From contig NZ_JACVAI010000006.1 of NCBI RefSeq assembly GCF_014851765.1, positions 186,001-250,000 of the forward strand: a DNA stretch of 64,000 nucleotides, read 5' to 3'. Source of the DNA: Pseudomonas sp. PDM04 (GTDB lineage: Bacteria > Pseudomonadota > Gammaproteobacteria > Pseudomonadales > Pseudomonadaceae). The position numbers and the translations under genes were made by a program. Below the pieces are notes generated by a model. It was not told where the DNA came from. It searched no databases and worked only from the letters and a program-made list of their open reading frames with translations. Below are positions 8,511 through 17,996 of the stretch, in pieces. Within the stretch, counting starts at the first letter, position 1. Every line of letters begins with the position of its first letter.

Positions 8511-9731
8511 ATGAGTGTGGATTCATTCGTTGTCAGGCAGCGCTTGAGCGTGCCGATTGTCCTTCTCACCGGCCTCTCGACCTTGTTGGGCGGCTGCGGG
8601 AAAGAGCCTGTTGCCCCTGCCCGCCAGGCACCCGAGGTGACCGTCATGACCGTGACGGCCCGCGACACCCCGGTGACCTTCGAATTCGTCGCCCAGACCC
8701 AGAGCTCCCGCGAAGTGGAAATACGCGCGCGGGTCGCCGGCTTCCTGGACAAACGCCAATACACGGAAGGCGACCTGGTGAAAACCGGCCAGGTCCTGTT
8801 CCAGATGGACCGCAAGCCGTTCGAGGCGGCACTGGCGTCGGCCCAGGGGCAGATGGCCCAGCAACAGGCGCGCTGGGAAGTGGCCAAGGCCACCCTCGCC
8901 CGCGTCCGTCCACTGGCGGCGCAGAATGCCGTGAGCAAGATGGACCTGGATAACGCCGTCGGCGCCGAACGCGAGACCAAAGCCGCGGTACTTGCGGCGG
9001 AAGGCGCCGTGCGCACCGCGCAGTTGAACTTGAGCTACACCACCATCACCTCGCCGCTCAACGGTCTTTCCAGTGACGCGAAAAAACAGGAAGGCAGCTA
9101 CGTAACGCCCGGCGAATCGGGGCTGCTGACGTCCGTTTCGCAGATGGATCCGATGTACGTCAACTTCAGTCTTTCGGAAAACGAAAACCTCAAGTACCGC
9201 GATGAAATCGCCGCCGGACGCCTGAAGTTCCCGTCACGCAGCGACTTTGTCGTCGAGGTGGTATTGGCCGACGGCACGGTGGTGCCTGAACGCGGCAAAG
9301 TGAATTTCCTCGCGCCCTCCTACAGCCAGGACACGGGCACCTTTCTGGTCCGCGCCGTGCTCGCCAATCCCGACGGGCTGCTGCGTCCCGGACAGTTCGT
9401 GCGCGCGCTGGCCAAGGGCGCGTCCCGGCCCGATGCGATTCTGGTGCCGCAAAAAGCCGTGCTGGAAGGTGCCAGGAGTCACTTCGTCTGGGTCATCAAC
9501 GGCGAAGGCAAACCCGAGCAGCGGGTGGTCGAGGTGGGCGAATGGCAAGGTGATAACTGGTTTATCAGCAAAGGCCTGCGCGCCGGCGAGCGCATCGTGG
9601 TCGATGGTGCACTGCGGGTGACACCCGGAGGGTCGCTGAAAATCAACGACGCACCCGTGACTGCGCCGGTCCCCGCTGAAGCCGGGCAGACGATAAAAGC
9701 CGGTGCGGCAACGGGCGGTAAAAGCCCATGA
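8511..9731 (+). CDS. RND efflux membrane-fusion (adaptor) lipoprotein
   Basis: The 406-residue periplasmic adaptor has a lipobox ending LLGGC near residue 28, then the usual barrel-sandwich, hairpin and beta-barrel order of the HlyD/MexA family. Examples are EIRARVAGFLDKRQYTEGDL, the hairpin Gln/Ala-rich helices and YTTITSPLNGL. It bridges the inner-membrane pump and outer-membrane channel. I chose the ATG at 8511 because GAGGGAG lies just upstream; an in-frame start 27 nt earlier lacks this. It overlaps the pump gene by 4 nt (ATGA) and lies 122 bp after DUF2950. Substrates cannot be read from sequence. Confidence 0.93.
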   Translation: MSVDSFVVRQRLSVPIVLLTGLSTLLGGCGKEPVAPARQAPEVTVMTVTARDTPVTFEFVAQTQSSREVEIRARVAGFLDKRQYTEGDLVKTGQVLFQMDRKPFEAALASAQGQMAQQQARWEVAKATLARVRPLAAQNAVSKMDLDNAVGAERETKAAVLAAEGAVRTAQLNLSYTTITSPLNGLSSDAKKQEGSYVTPGESGLLTSVSQMDPMYVNFSLSENENLKYRDEIAAGRLKFPSRSDFVVEVVLADGTVVPERGKVNFLAPSYSQDTGTFLVRAVLANPDGLLRPGQFVRALAKGASRPDAILVPQKAVLEGARSHFVWVINGEGKPEQRVVEVGEWQGDNWFISKGLRAGERIVVDGALRVTPGGSLKINDAPVTAPVPAEAGQTIKAGAATGGKSP

Positions 9732-12700
9732 GCCTCTCCCACTATTGCATCGACCGGCCGATCTTCGCCTCGGTGATTTCCATCGTCATCACCCTGGCCG
9801 GTGCCGTGGCCATGCTGGCGCTGCCCGTCGCCCAATACCCCGACATCACGCCGCCGCAGATCACCGTGGCGGCGACCTACCCCGGCGCGGATGCGCAGGT
9901 GGTGGCCAATAACGTCGCCGCCCCCATCGAGCAGCAGGTCAATGGCGCCGACAACATGATCTACATGAACTCGTCGAGCTCGGCGACGGGCAACATGACG
10001 CTCAACGTGTTCTTCGAGATCGGCACCGACCCGTCGCTGGCCCAGGTGGATGTGCAGAACCGGGTCAACCTGGCGTTACCGCAACTGCCCTCCGCCGTGC
10101 AGAGCCAGGGTATTCAGGTGCAGAAGAAATCATCCGCGTTCATGATGGTGCTGGCGGTGTACTCCGCCGGTGACCGTTACGACAGCACCTACGTCGCCAA
10201 CTACGCCAACCTCTATGTGCTGGACGCGCTCAAGCGCATTCCCGGCGCCAACCAGGCCAGTATCTTCGGCACGCCGGACTACGCCATGCGCATCTGGCTC
10301 AAGCCCGATCGCATGGCCCAGTTGGGCATTACCGCCGCCGATGTGCAAAGGGCCGTGGCCAACCAGAACCAGCAGTTCGCGGTGGGCCGTGTCGGCCAGT
10401 CACCGACGGGCGCCCCCGTGGAACAGTCGTTTGCCGTGACCACCAAGGGCCGCCTGACCGAACCGGCCGAGTTCGAGAACATCATCCTGCGCGCCAGCAA
10501 TCAGGGCGCGGCCATCGTTCGCCTCAAGGACGTCGGCCGCGCCGAGCTGGGGCAAAAGGACTATTCGCTGCGCAGCACCTATCAGGGCAAACCGGCGACC
10601 CTGATCGCCGTCTATCAGCAACCCGGCGCCAATGCCCTGGACGTCTCGGCTGCGGTGACCAAGACCCTGGCCGACATGAAAGCGACCTTTCCCGAGGGCA
10701 TCGAATACAAGATCGTGATGGACACCACCGCCTTCACCCGCGCCTCGATTTCCGAGGTCATCCACACTTTCTTCGAGGCACTGGTGCTGGTGGTGATCGT
10801 GGTGTTCATCTTTCTGCAGAGCCTGCGTGCCACCCTGATACCGGTGATAGCGGTGCCGGTGTCGATTGTCGGCACCTTCATCGGCATGCTGGCCCTGGGC
10901 TTTTCGGTGAACATGCTGACGCTGTTCGGGATGGTGCTGGCCATCGGCATCGTGGTCGATGACGCGATCGTGGTGATCGAGAACGTCGAGCGCAACATGC
11001 AGGTGCACAAGATGACGCCCAAGGATGCGGCCAAACGGGCGATGGACGAAGTGGCCGGCCCCGTGGTCGCCATCGTGCTGGTGTTGTGCGCGGTGTTCAT
11101 CCCGGTGGCCTTCATGGGCGGTATCACCGGCCAGCTGTATAAACAGTTCGCGATCACCATCGCCATTTCCGTGGTGATATCCGGCCTCGTCGCCCTGACC
11201 CTGTCACCGGCTCTCGCGGCATTGCTGCTCAAGCCGCAGCACGGTGAAAAAAATGCGTTCTTCCGCTGGTTCGAACGCAACTTCGAGCGCATGACCGAGG
11301 GCTATTCGCGCTCGGTGGCGTTCATGATCAAGCGTTTCGTGGTCGCGCTGTTGCTGTTCGCCGGCATGATCGTGCTGATCCTGCTGATGGCCCAGCGCAT
11401 ACCCAGTGCCTTCCTGCCGCCGGAGGATCAGGGCTATCTGCTGGGCGCGGTGATCATGCCCGACGCCGCCAGCCTGGATCGCACCGGCGCGGTCGGTCAG
11501 GTGGCCAGTGATTTCTTCATGAACGATGCGTCCGTCGAAGGCGTCGCCATCGTCAACGGCTACAGCCTGCTGGACGGCCAGAACAAGAACAACGCGGCAG
11601 CATTTTTTGTCGGTTTCAAGGATTTCGAGGCGCGTTACAAGGACTCGGACACCATCAGGCAGCAAAGCGCCCCAGCGGTGATCCAGAAAGCCGCCCATGC
11701 CTTTTCCACCGTCCAGGAAGGCATCATCCTGCCGGTCAATCCTCCGTCCATTCCTGGCCTGGGCACCACGGGCGGCATGGAGGTGTGGGTGCAAAGCAAG
11801 GGCGATGGCGGCGTCGATCAACTGGCGGAGGTGGTCGGCACCCTGATCGCAAAAGCCAAGGAACGCCCGGAACTGGGCGCCATTACCTCGACCTTCGACG
11901 TTCACTCGCGGCAACTGATGGTCGATGTCGACAGGGAAAAGGCCGAGTCGCTGGGGGTGCCCGTCGAAGACGTCTACAGCGCCATGCAGACCATGTTCGG
12001 TTCGCTGTACGTTTCCCAGTTCAACAAATTCAGCCGCTTGTGGCAGGTGATTCTGCAGGCCGAGCCGTCCTATCGTCTCAAGGCCGAAGACCTGCAGCAG
12101 ATCTACGTGCGCAACAAGAATCTGGACATGGTGCCGCTCAAGGCGGTGCTGTCCACCCGTTACGTCACCGGCCCCGACCTGCTGACCCGCTTCAACAATT
12201 TCCCGGCGGTCAAGCTCACCGCCAACGCCGCCCCCGGCTACAGTTCCGGCCAGGCGCTGGCCGCGCTGGAACAGATCAGCGCCGAGATCATGAGCAATGA
12301 CTACGCGCTGGCCCTGAGCGGCGAAGCGTTCGAAGAGAAGAAAAGTGGCGGCGCCTCCTCCCAGGTGTTCATCTTCGGGTTGGTGATGGTGTTCCTGATC
12401 CTGGCGGCGCAATACGAAAAATGGTCGTTGCCGGTCGGTGTGTTGCTGGCGGTGCCCTTCGCCTTGTTCGGCGCCCTGCTTGCCGTGCTGATTCGCGGCC
12501 TGAGCAACGACGTGTACTTCCAGATCGGCCTGACCATGCTGGTGGCGCTGGCCGCCAAGAACGCCATCCTGATTTTCGAGTTCGCGGTGCTCAACCGGGA
12601 AGCCGGCATGTCGGCCTACGACGCGGCGATGACCGCGGCCCGGGAGCGTTTGCGCCCGATCGTAATGACCTCACTGGCCTTCATCCTGGGTTGCGTGCCG

Positions 12701-12919
12701 CTGGCGATTGCGGTCGGCGCGTCCGAGAACAGCCGCCACTCCATCGGCACCGGGGTGATCGGCGGCATGCTGGCGGCGACGGTCATCGCGGTGTTCTTCA
12801 TCCCCCTGTTCTATTACTTGGCCGAGCGCATGTTCGGGAGCAAGGACGCCGAGCACAAGACCACGGAGGCGGGCCCGGTTCCCCACGGAGCGGCACAGCG
12901 CCGCCACGAGGAGGACTGA
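9728..12919 (+). CDS. RND multidrug efflux pump, HAE1 family
   Basis: The 1063-residue inner-membrane transporter has the standard length and the two-fold repeat of 6 membrane helices plus large periplasmic loops. Diagnostic parts are the N-terminus DRPIFASVISIVITLAGAVA, the proton-relay Asp pair in GIVVDDAIVVIENVERN, and the TM10 Lys in ALAAKNAILIFEFA. It exports hydrophobic compounds using the proton gradient, as a trimer with the adjacent adaptor and outer-membrane factor. I cannot assign it to a named Mex or Ttg system. No TetR, LysR or MarR regulator lies next to the operon, which is unusual for such pumps. Confidence 0.95.
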   Translation: MSLSHYCIDRPIFASVISIVITLAGAVAMLALPVAQYPDITPPQITVAATYPGADAQVVANNVAAPIEQQVNGADNMIYMNSSSSATGNMTLNVFFEIGTDPSLAQVDVQNRVNLALPQLPSAVQSQGIQVQKKSSAFMMVLAVYSAGDRYDSTYVANYANLYVLDALKRIPGANQASIFGTPDYAMRIWLKPDRMAQLGITAADVQRAVANQNQQFAVGRVGQSPTGAPVEQSFAVTTKGRLTEPAEFENIILRASNQGAAIVRLKDVGRAELGQKDYSLRSTYQGKPATLIAVYQQPGANALDVSAAVTKTLADMKATFPEGIEYKIVMDTTAFTRASISEVIHTFFEALVLVVIVVFIFLQSLRATLIPVIAVPVSIVGTFIGMLALGFSVNMLTLFGMVLAIGIVVDDAIVVIENVERNMQVHKMTPKDAAKRAMDEVAGPVVAIVLVLCAVFIPVAFMGGITGQLYKQFAITIAISVVISGLVALTLSPALAALLLKPQHGEKNAFFRWFERNFERMTEGYSRSVAFMIKRFVVALLLFAGMIVLILLMAQRIPSAFLPPEDQGYLLGAVIMPDAASLDRTGAVGQVASDFFMNDASVEGVAIVNGYSLLDGQNKNNAAAFFVGFKDFEARYKDSDTIRQQSAPAVIQKAAHAFSTVQEGIILPVNPPSIPGLGTTGGMEVWVQSKGDGGVDQLAEVVGTLIAKAKERPELGAITSTFDVHSRQLMVDVDREKAESLGVPVEDVYSAMQTMFGSLYVSQFNKFSRLWQVILQAEPSYRLKAEDLQQIYVRNKNLDMVPLKAVLSTRYVTGPDLLTRFNNFPAVKLTANAAPGYSSGQALAALEQISAEIMSNDYALALSGEAFEEKKSGGASSQVFIFGLVMVFLILAAQYEKWSLPVGVLLAVPFALFGALLAVLIRGLSNDVYFQIGLTMLVALAAKNAILIFEFAVLNREAGMSAYDAAMTAARERLRPIVMTSLAFILGCVPLAIAVGASENSRHSIGTGVIGGMLAATVIAVFFIPLFYYLAERMFGSKDAEHKTTEAGPVPHGAAQRRHEED

Positions 12920-12920
12920 C

Positions 12921-14357
12921 ATGCCCAATCCCTCGTTTGCACTGCTGCTGTGCCTGGGACTGGTCGGTTGCATGGTCGGCCCGGATTACCAGGCACCCGA
13001 GATCGAAACCCCTGCGGCCTACCGCTACGCGGACAAGGAGGCGAAGAACCTGTCCAACACCTTGTGGTGGGAGCAGTTCCAGGACCCGGTGCTCAACGAG
13101 CTGATAAGAAGCGCCTTGCTCGAGAACAAGGACATCAAGATTGCCGCCGCGCGCGTGGAGCAATTCCAGGGACGCTACGGTGAAACCCGTTCGCTGTACT
13201 TCCCCCAGATCGGGCTGGGTGCACAGGGTCAGCGCAACCGGGCGCCGCGGGACAACGGTCCGGTTCCCCTGAGTTCGACCGTCGACCCCGTCTACAACAA
13301 TTACCAGGCCCTGCTCAGCGTCAATTGGGAACTGGACATCTGGGGGCGCCTGCGCCGCCTCAACGAATCTGCCCGCGCCGATCTGCTGGCGTCCGAGGAA
13401 GGCCGACGCAGCGTGATCCTCAGCCTGGTGGCCTCCGTGGCCACCAGTTACGTGACGCTGCGCGACCTGGACCGGGAACTGGAGATCGCTCGCACCACCG
13501 CCAAGGTGCGGGGTGATTCCTTCGAAATCTTCAAGCTGCGCTTCGGCGCCGGAACCATCTCCGAGATGGAGTTGGCGCAGAACCAGTCCGAGTACCAACG
13601 GACCCTGGCGTCGGTGGCGCAGTTCGAGCCCCTGGTTGCGCAACAGGAAAACCTGCTTGCGGTGCTGCTTGGACGCAATCCCGGCCCGATCCTGCGCGGT
13701 CGCGACCTGGCACACCTGACGCTGCCGGCGGTGCCGGCCGGCTTGCCCTCGGACTTGCTGGAGCGCCGGCCCGATCTGCGCCAGGCCGAACTGAACCTGA
13801 TTTCGGCAAATGCGCAGATCGGCGCCGCCAAGGCGCAGTATTTCCCGACCATTTCCCTGACCGGGCTGTTGGGGTCGGTGAGCAACCAGTTGTCGAACCT
13901 GTTCACCGGCCCCGCCGCGACCTGGTCCTACGGCGTCGCAGCGGACATGCCGATCTTTACCGGCGGCGCCATCGCCGGGCAGGTCCAACAGGCCGAAGCG
14001 TTCCAGCAGGAAGCGCTGCTGAGCTATCAGAAAGCCATTCAATCGGCGTTCAGCGACGTGGAGAACGCACTGGTCGCCTCCAGCAAATCCCGCGAGCAAA
14101 TGGCCTTCCAGGCCAGCCAGGTCGAGGCGCTGCGCACCTACGCCCACTATGCGCGACTGCGCTATGACAACGGCTATACCAGCTACATCGAAGTGCTGGA
14201 CGCCGAGCGCAGCCTGTTCGACGCCGAGCTGAACTACACCCGCACCCGCGGCTCGGTGTTCACCTCGATGATCGATCTGTACAAGGCCACCGGCGGCGGC
14301 TGGGTGACCGGGGCGGACCAACTGACCGCCGCTGACACCCGCGCCGCGCAGCCATGA
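12921..14357 (+). CDS. RND outer-membrane factor lipoprotein (NodT/OprM type)
   Basis: The 478-residue protein starts with a lipoprotein signal (LLLCLGLVGC, Cys near 17) followed by MVGPDYQAP, the usual start of OprM-type outer-membrane factors. Two OEP repeats follow (for example LLSVNWELDIWGRLRRLNES and LQQ/AEAF helices), with the family motif ADMPIFTGG. As a trimer it forms the channel through the outer membrane and periplasm for the pump encoded one base upstream. The three genes form one transcription unit, 8511-14357. Confidence 0.94.
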   Translation: MPNPSFALLLCLGLVGCMVGPDYQAPEIETPAAYRYADKEAKNLSNTLWWEQFQDPVLNELIRSALLENKDIKIAAARVEQFQGRYGETRSLYFPQIGLGAQGQRNRAPRDNGPVPLSSTVDPVYNNYQALLSVNWELDIWGRLRRLNESARADLLASEEGRRSVILSLVASVATSYVTLRDLDRELEIARTTAKVRGDSFEIFKLRFGAGTISEMELAQNQSEYQRTLASVAQFEPLVAQQENLLAVLLGRNPGPILRGRDLAHLTLPAVPAGLPSDLLERRPDLRQAELNLISANAQIGAAKAQYFPTISLTGLLGSVSNQLSNLFTGPAATWSYGVAADMPIFTGGAIAGQVQQAEAFQQEALLSYQKAIQSAFSDVENALVASSKSREQMAFQASQVEALRTYAHYARLRYDNGYTSYIEVLDAERSLFDAELNYTRTRGSVFTSMIDLYKATGGGWVTGADQLTAADTRAAQP

Positions 14358-14448
14358 AAAGGCAGCGACCGACTGATTGAAATCCTCCTGTTCTCCAGCC
14401 GCCCATTGCACGGGACAGGTCGCAAGCGCGCAGTCGCTAAGTGCCCTG

Positions 14449-15273
14449 TCAAAAGGGTTCAGGGATGTGCCGGAACGGGTAATCCGGTTCGCGATAGCCA
14501 CCGGGTTTCTGTCGTTTGGGCAGTTTGACCTTCTCCCGTGGCACGTCCTTGTAGGGAATGCGGCTCAACAGGTCGGAAATGATGTTCAGGCGCGTGCGCC
14601 GCTTGTCGTTGGAATTGGCTACCAGCCAGGGCGCGTACTCCGTGTCGGTGGCCTTGAACATCTGGTCACGCGCCCGGGAATAGTCATACCAGCGGCTGTA
14701 GGATTTGAGGTCCATCGGCGACAGCTTCCAGATTTTCCGGCCGTCCTCGATGCGGGCTTCGAGTCGCCGGGTCTGCTCCTGCGGGCTGACCTCCAGCCAG
14801 TACTTGAGCAGGATGACCCCCGAATCGACAATCGCGCGCTCGACCAGGGGCAAGGACTTGAGGAATTTGTCCGCCTGCTTTTCGGTGCAGAAACCCATGA
14901 CCCGCTCGACCCCGGCGCGGTTGTACCAGCTGCGGTCGAAGATCACGATTTCGCCCGCCGCCGGCAGGTGTGGCAGGTAACGCTGTGAGTACATCTGGCT
15001 TTTTTCACGGTCGGTTGGCGCAGGCAGCGCCACCACGCGAAACACCCGCGGACTGACCCGCTCGGTGATCGCCTTGATCGTCCCACCCTTGCCTGCACCG
15101 TCACGGCCTTCAAAGATGACACAGACCTTGAGGCCCTCCTGCTTCACCCATTCCTGCAACTTGACCAGTTCCACATGCAGGCGGCGCAGCTCGCCGAGAT
15201 AGTCCTTGTTTTTCAGCTTGGGGCTGTCAGCGGAGTCGGCGTTGAGCGAACGCTTGTTCTTTGCTTTTGCCAT
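14449..15273 (-). CDS. ppk2: Polyphosphate kinase 2 (PPK2)
   Basis: The 274-residue cytoplasmic enzyme has the P-loop-kinase fold of PPK2: Walker A GRDGAGKGG (residues 56-64), the lid region, and Walker B-like DRSWYNRAG (113-121). Family members use polyphosphate to phosphorylate nucleoside mono- or diphosphates, and can run in reverse. The single-domain length and the conserved GVERVMGFC and YSRWYDYSRARDQMF blocks fit the class I type, though nucleotide preference needs assay. The gene ends 91 bp after the efflux operon, on the other strand, and its start faces the PhoD-like gene across 265 bp. Confidence 0.92.
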   Translation of the reverse strand: MAKAKNKRSLNADSADSPKLKNKDYLGELRRLHVELVKLQEWVKQEGLKVCVIFEGRDGAGKGGTIKAITERVSPRVFRVVALPAPTDREKSQMYSQRYLPHLPAAGEIVIFDRSWYNRAGVERVMGFCTEKQADKFLKSLPLVERAIVDSGVILLKYWLEVSPQEQTRRLEARIEDGRKIWKLSPMDLKSYSRWYDYSRARDQMFKATDTEYAPWLVANSNDKRRTRLNIISDLLSRIPYKDVPREKVKLPKRQKPGGYREPDYPFRHIPEPF

Positions 15274-15426
15274 GACCGGGCCTCACGAGATTGAAGTGTT
15301 GGATTATCGATGCAAACCCCGATGTCGCCCCCGGAATCAGTGTAGATCCAAACCGTTTGACCGCCATGGTCCATGGCATGTTTTGAGGGGGTTGGCATAA
15401 AGGACGGCGGTCCGGCGTTTCACTGA

Positions 15427-15438
15427 ACAATCGATTGT
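15427..15438. promoter_or_regulatory. Perfect palindrome between ppk2 and the PhoD-like gene
   Basis: ACAATCGATTGT is a perfect 12-bp inverted repeat in the 265-bp divergent spacer, about 100 bp before the phosphatase start. It could be an operator for either gene. No regulator gene is adjacent and no known consensus was matched, so the role is open. Confidence 0.3.
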
Positions 15439-15538
15439 CCATTCGGTTGAACAGTCATTTAGCAGCTACAGTTTCACTGCCTCTGCCAACCACGCTCATC
15501 GCAGTTTTCGCCGTTTATTCTTTCTGAGGGATATTCGA

Positions 15539-16855
15539 ATGCCGAAACTCATTTTGGGACACACCACCGATACTTCCGCCAAGGTCTGGGTCAGAGCATC
15601 CGATCGCTGGCCGGTCGCCTTTCTTCAATTGATCAACCCGGTCAACAACAAAAAACTCCAGGAAGTGCCCTTGCTCACGCTGGCGTCCGAGTTCTACACC
15701 GCCGTTCATGAGTTCACAGGCCTGGCGGCGGACACGGATTACAAGGTCAAAGTGGCGTTTGGCAAACAGAAGGACTCCCCCGCCGATGCCCGCGTCCGGG
15801 ATGCCTATGCGGAGGGTCGATTCAAGACCTTCCCGAAAACCGCCAGACAGCCGTTCTCGTTCCTGCTGGGGTCCTGCAACCTGCACTCGCTCGGCATCCT
15901 TGAGCGGCCCGACCAGTCCTGGCTGACGATTTCCAGGGTCGCGGCGAAAACCCAGGCGCGATTCATGATGCATGCCGGCGACCAGATCTATGCCGACATC
16001 CCCTTCAAGCCCGACGCCAGCCTTGAACATTACCGGGACAAATACCTCGACGCCTGGGACGACTGCATCCCGGCCAAGCGGGTACTGACCGAGTTGCCGC
16101 ACTACATGATTCTGGATGATCACGAGATCACCAACAATTACGAAAACGGCAGCAGCGAACTGGGCGGGACCCTGGCGCGCATGGCCCTCAAGGCCTATTG
16201 GGAGTTCCAGCACTCGCACAACCCACCCACATTGGGAGCACCGGACCAGTATTACTACGCTTTCAGCTATGGCGATGTGCAGTTCTTCGTGCTGGACACG
16301 CGCACTTCACGCATTTCGGCACTGAACCAGATGATCGACGACAAGCAACTGCAACGTCTGCTCGCCTGGATGACCCAGTACAGAAGCAACACCAAGTTCA
16401 TCGTCACCAGCGTTCCTTTCGTAGGGGAAGTGAAGAATCCGAAGAAGGACAAATGGTGCGACCCGGTCTACACGGTGCAACGGGAAAGAATCCTCGAACA
16501 CATCCTGAAAAACGGCATCGGCAACGTGGTATTCCTGACGGGCGACATGCACACCGCGTATTGCGCCGACATGGAAATATCGGACAACGCGGGCAACAAA
16601 ACCGTTATCCACGAACTGATGTCCAGCCCGATCAACCAGTTCACACCCGATTGGCCGCAGGATGCCTACTACTCGCCTCCCACACCAAGGAGCGGCAATG
16701 GATTTCAATACAAGTCGACCATCCGGAAAAACACCTACTACGGGGCCCATTCGAACGTGATGAGCATTACTGTCACCAACGGGCAGTCCATTGAATTCAG
16801 CATTTTCAGAACCACAACGGATCTGACCAAGCCAGCGTTCAAGGGCAAGGTTTGA
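15539..16855 (+). CDS. PhoD-like metallophosphatase without a visible export signal
   Basis: The 438-residue protein has an N-terminal beta-sandwich of the PhoD_N type (LGHTTDTSAKVWVR) and a metallophosphatase domain with metal-site motifs MHAGDQIYAD, LDDHEITNNYE and LTGDMHTAYCADME. PhoD enzymes are calcium/iron-dependent phosphodiesterase/phosphomonoesterases that normally leave through the Tat system. Here the protein starts directly at the domain (MPKLILG) with no twin-arginine or Sec signal. The ATG at 15539 is preceded by GAGGG at good spacing, and I see no better upstream start. It may be cytoplasmic. The divergent ppk2 gene suggests a shared phosphate theme (inference). Confidence 0.82.
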   Translation: MPKLILGHTTDTSAKVWVRASDRWPVAFLQLINPVNNKKLQEVPLLTLASEFYTAVHEFTGLAADTDYKVKVAFGKQKDSPADARVRDAYAEGRFKTFPKTARQPFSFLLGSCNLHSLGILERPDQSWLTISRVAAKTQARFMMHAGDQIYADIPFKPDASLEHYRDKYLDAWDDCIPAKRVLTELPHYMILDDHEITNNYENGSSELGGTLARMALKAYWEFQHSHNPPTLGAPDQYYYAFSYGDVQFFVLDTRTSRISALNQMIDDKQLQRLLAWMTQYRSNTKFIVTSVPFVGEVKNPKKDKWCDPVYTVQRERILEHILKNGIGNVVFLTGDMHTAYCADMEISDNAGNKTVIHELMSSPINQFTPDWPQDAYYSPPTPRSGNGFQYKSTIRKNTYYGAHSNVMSITVTNGQSIEFSIFRTTTDLTKPAFKGKV

Positions 16856-16900
16856 ACCTGACTGAAGCGCAGACCACAACCGCCTCGGGAAGGCTCGACC

Positions 16901-17959
16901 ATGCACAGAACCCTGTTGGTCGCTGTGTTACTCCTCAACGCCTGCACCTACGTTCCAGAGCACAAGGGTTTACAAGTATCGGACCGGCATGACTTGCAGG
17001 AGCCGAAGATCCAGTACCTGGGGGTTGGCGGCTGGCTGCTGCACTGGAAAGGTGAAGGCCTGTTGTTGGCCCCTTCCTTCAGCAACCCGGCGACCTTGGG
17101 CATCGTTGGCCTGCCGCCTCTTACGGTCGAGTCCGACCGGCAGAAGGTCGACCTGAACATGCCGGATGCCCGCGATGTGACCCTGCTGCTGGTCGGCCAC
17201 GCCCATTACGATCACCTGCTGGACGTCGAGCGCGTGGTGCGTCTGCATGCGCCAAAAGCAGTGGTTTACGGATCGGAGACTGTCCGGCACCTGTTGCACG
17301 CCTACAAGCCCGCACCGGCCACGGTCGTTCCTGGTCGCGCGCAAATCAGCGACCACAAGGATCCGCGATGGCGTGGCACCTGGTTTTACTCAACCGGGCA
17401 GCAACTGCGGGACGGCGAGCCAGCTTCCAGCGTCGCGGGCGGGCGTCCGAGCGGGAAGATCCGGGCGATGCCGGTAGACAGCATGCATGCGCCGCACCTG
17501 TTGGGCATCAACTTCCTGCCCGGGGCCTATGACAGCGATCTGACAGAAGTGCCTACGTCCATCTTCGACTGGAAGAACGGCCACAAGACCCTGGCCTGGG
17601 TAATCGACCTGCTCGATGACAACGGCCAACCCGCTTACCGCATTCATTATCAGGACAGCGCTGCCGATCCGCCCTGGGGTTTCCCGCCGGTGATTGCCGA
17701 CAGTAAAGGTTTCGACCTGGAAATTCTCTGCGCCGCGAGCTGGGAAGAAGTCGAGTACTACCCCACCGGCCTGCTGCGAGTGACCCGACCGAAAAAGGTT
17801 CTGGTCGGGCACTGGGAGAATTTCTTCGGCAACGACCTGCGGCAACCAGCCCGGACCATCCCCCTGCAGGATTACAAGGGTCTGATCGAGCGCCTGAACG
17901 GCTACGAGTATGAGGTGCCGGAGCCTTTGTCCGAGGTGTCCCTGCTACCGCGCCCGTGA
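16901..17959 (+). CDS. MBL-fold metallohydrolase lipoprotein
   Basis: The 352-residue product has a lipobox ending LLLNAC (Cys near 15). The rest is a metallo-beta-lactamase fold with the metal motif GHAHYDHLLD, further His residues in MPVDSMHAPH, and a C-terminal VGHWENFF. It is probably a membrane-anchored periplasmic or outer-membrane hydrolase; the substrate is unknown. It follows the PhoD-like gene by 45 bp on the same strand, so they may be co-transcribed. It converges on nitH with a 37-bp gap. Confidence 0.82.
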   Translation: MHRTLLVAVLLLNACTYVPEHKGLQVSDRHDLQEPKIQYLGVGGWLLHWKGEGLLLAPSFSNPATLGIVGLPPLTVESDRQKVDLNMPDARDVTLLLVGHAHYDHLLDVERVVRLHAPKAVVYGSETVRHLLHAYKPAPATVVPGRAQISDHKDPRWRGTWFYSTGQQLRDGEPASSVAGGRPSGKIRAMPVDSMHAPHLLGINFLPGAYDSDLTEVPTSIFDWKNGHKTLAWVIDLLDDNGQPAYRIHYQDSAADPPWGFPPVIADSKGFDLEILCAASWEEVEYYPTGLLRVTRPKKVLVGHWENFFGNDLRQPARTIPLQDYKGLIERLNGYEYEVPEPLSEVSLLPRP

Positions 17960-17996
17960 GCCCTTTGTGCCGACTGGCCGGGGATAGCGCAGACGA

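Noticed and set aside
9234..14501. Long minus-strand open frames opposite the RND operon (for example 11204-12412 and 12798-14501)
   Set aside because: They are shadows of the GC-rich coding strand; the opposite frame gives full-length, motif-complete RND proteins.
15452..15473. Possible PhoB box upstream of the PhoD-like gene (CAGTCATTTAG then CAGCTACAG)
   Set aside because: The first half is one base from CTGTCAT, but the second half matches poorly, so I do not list it as a site.
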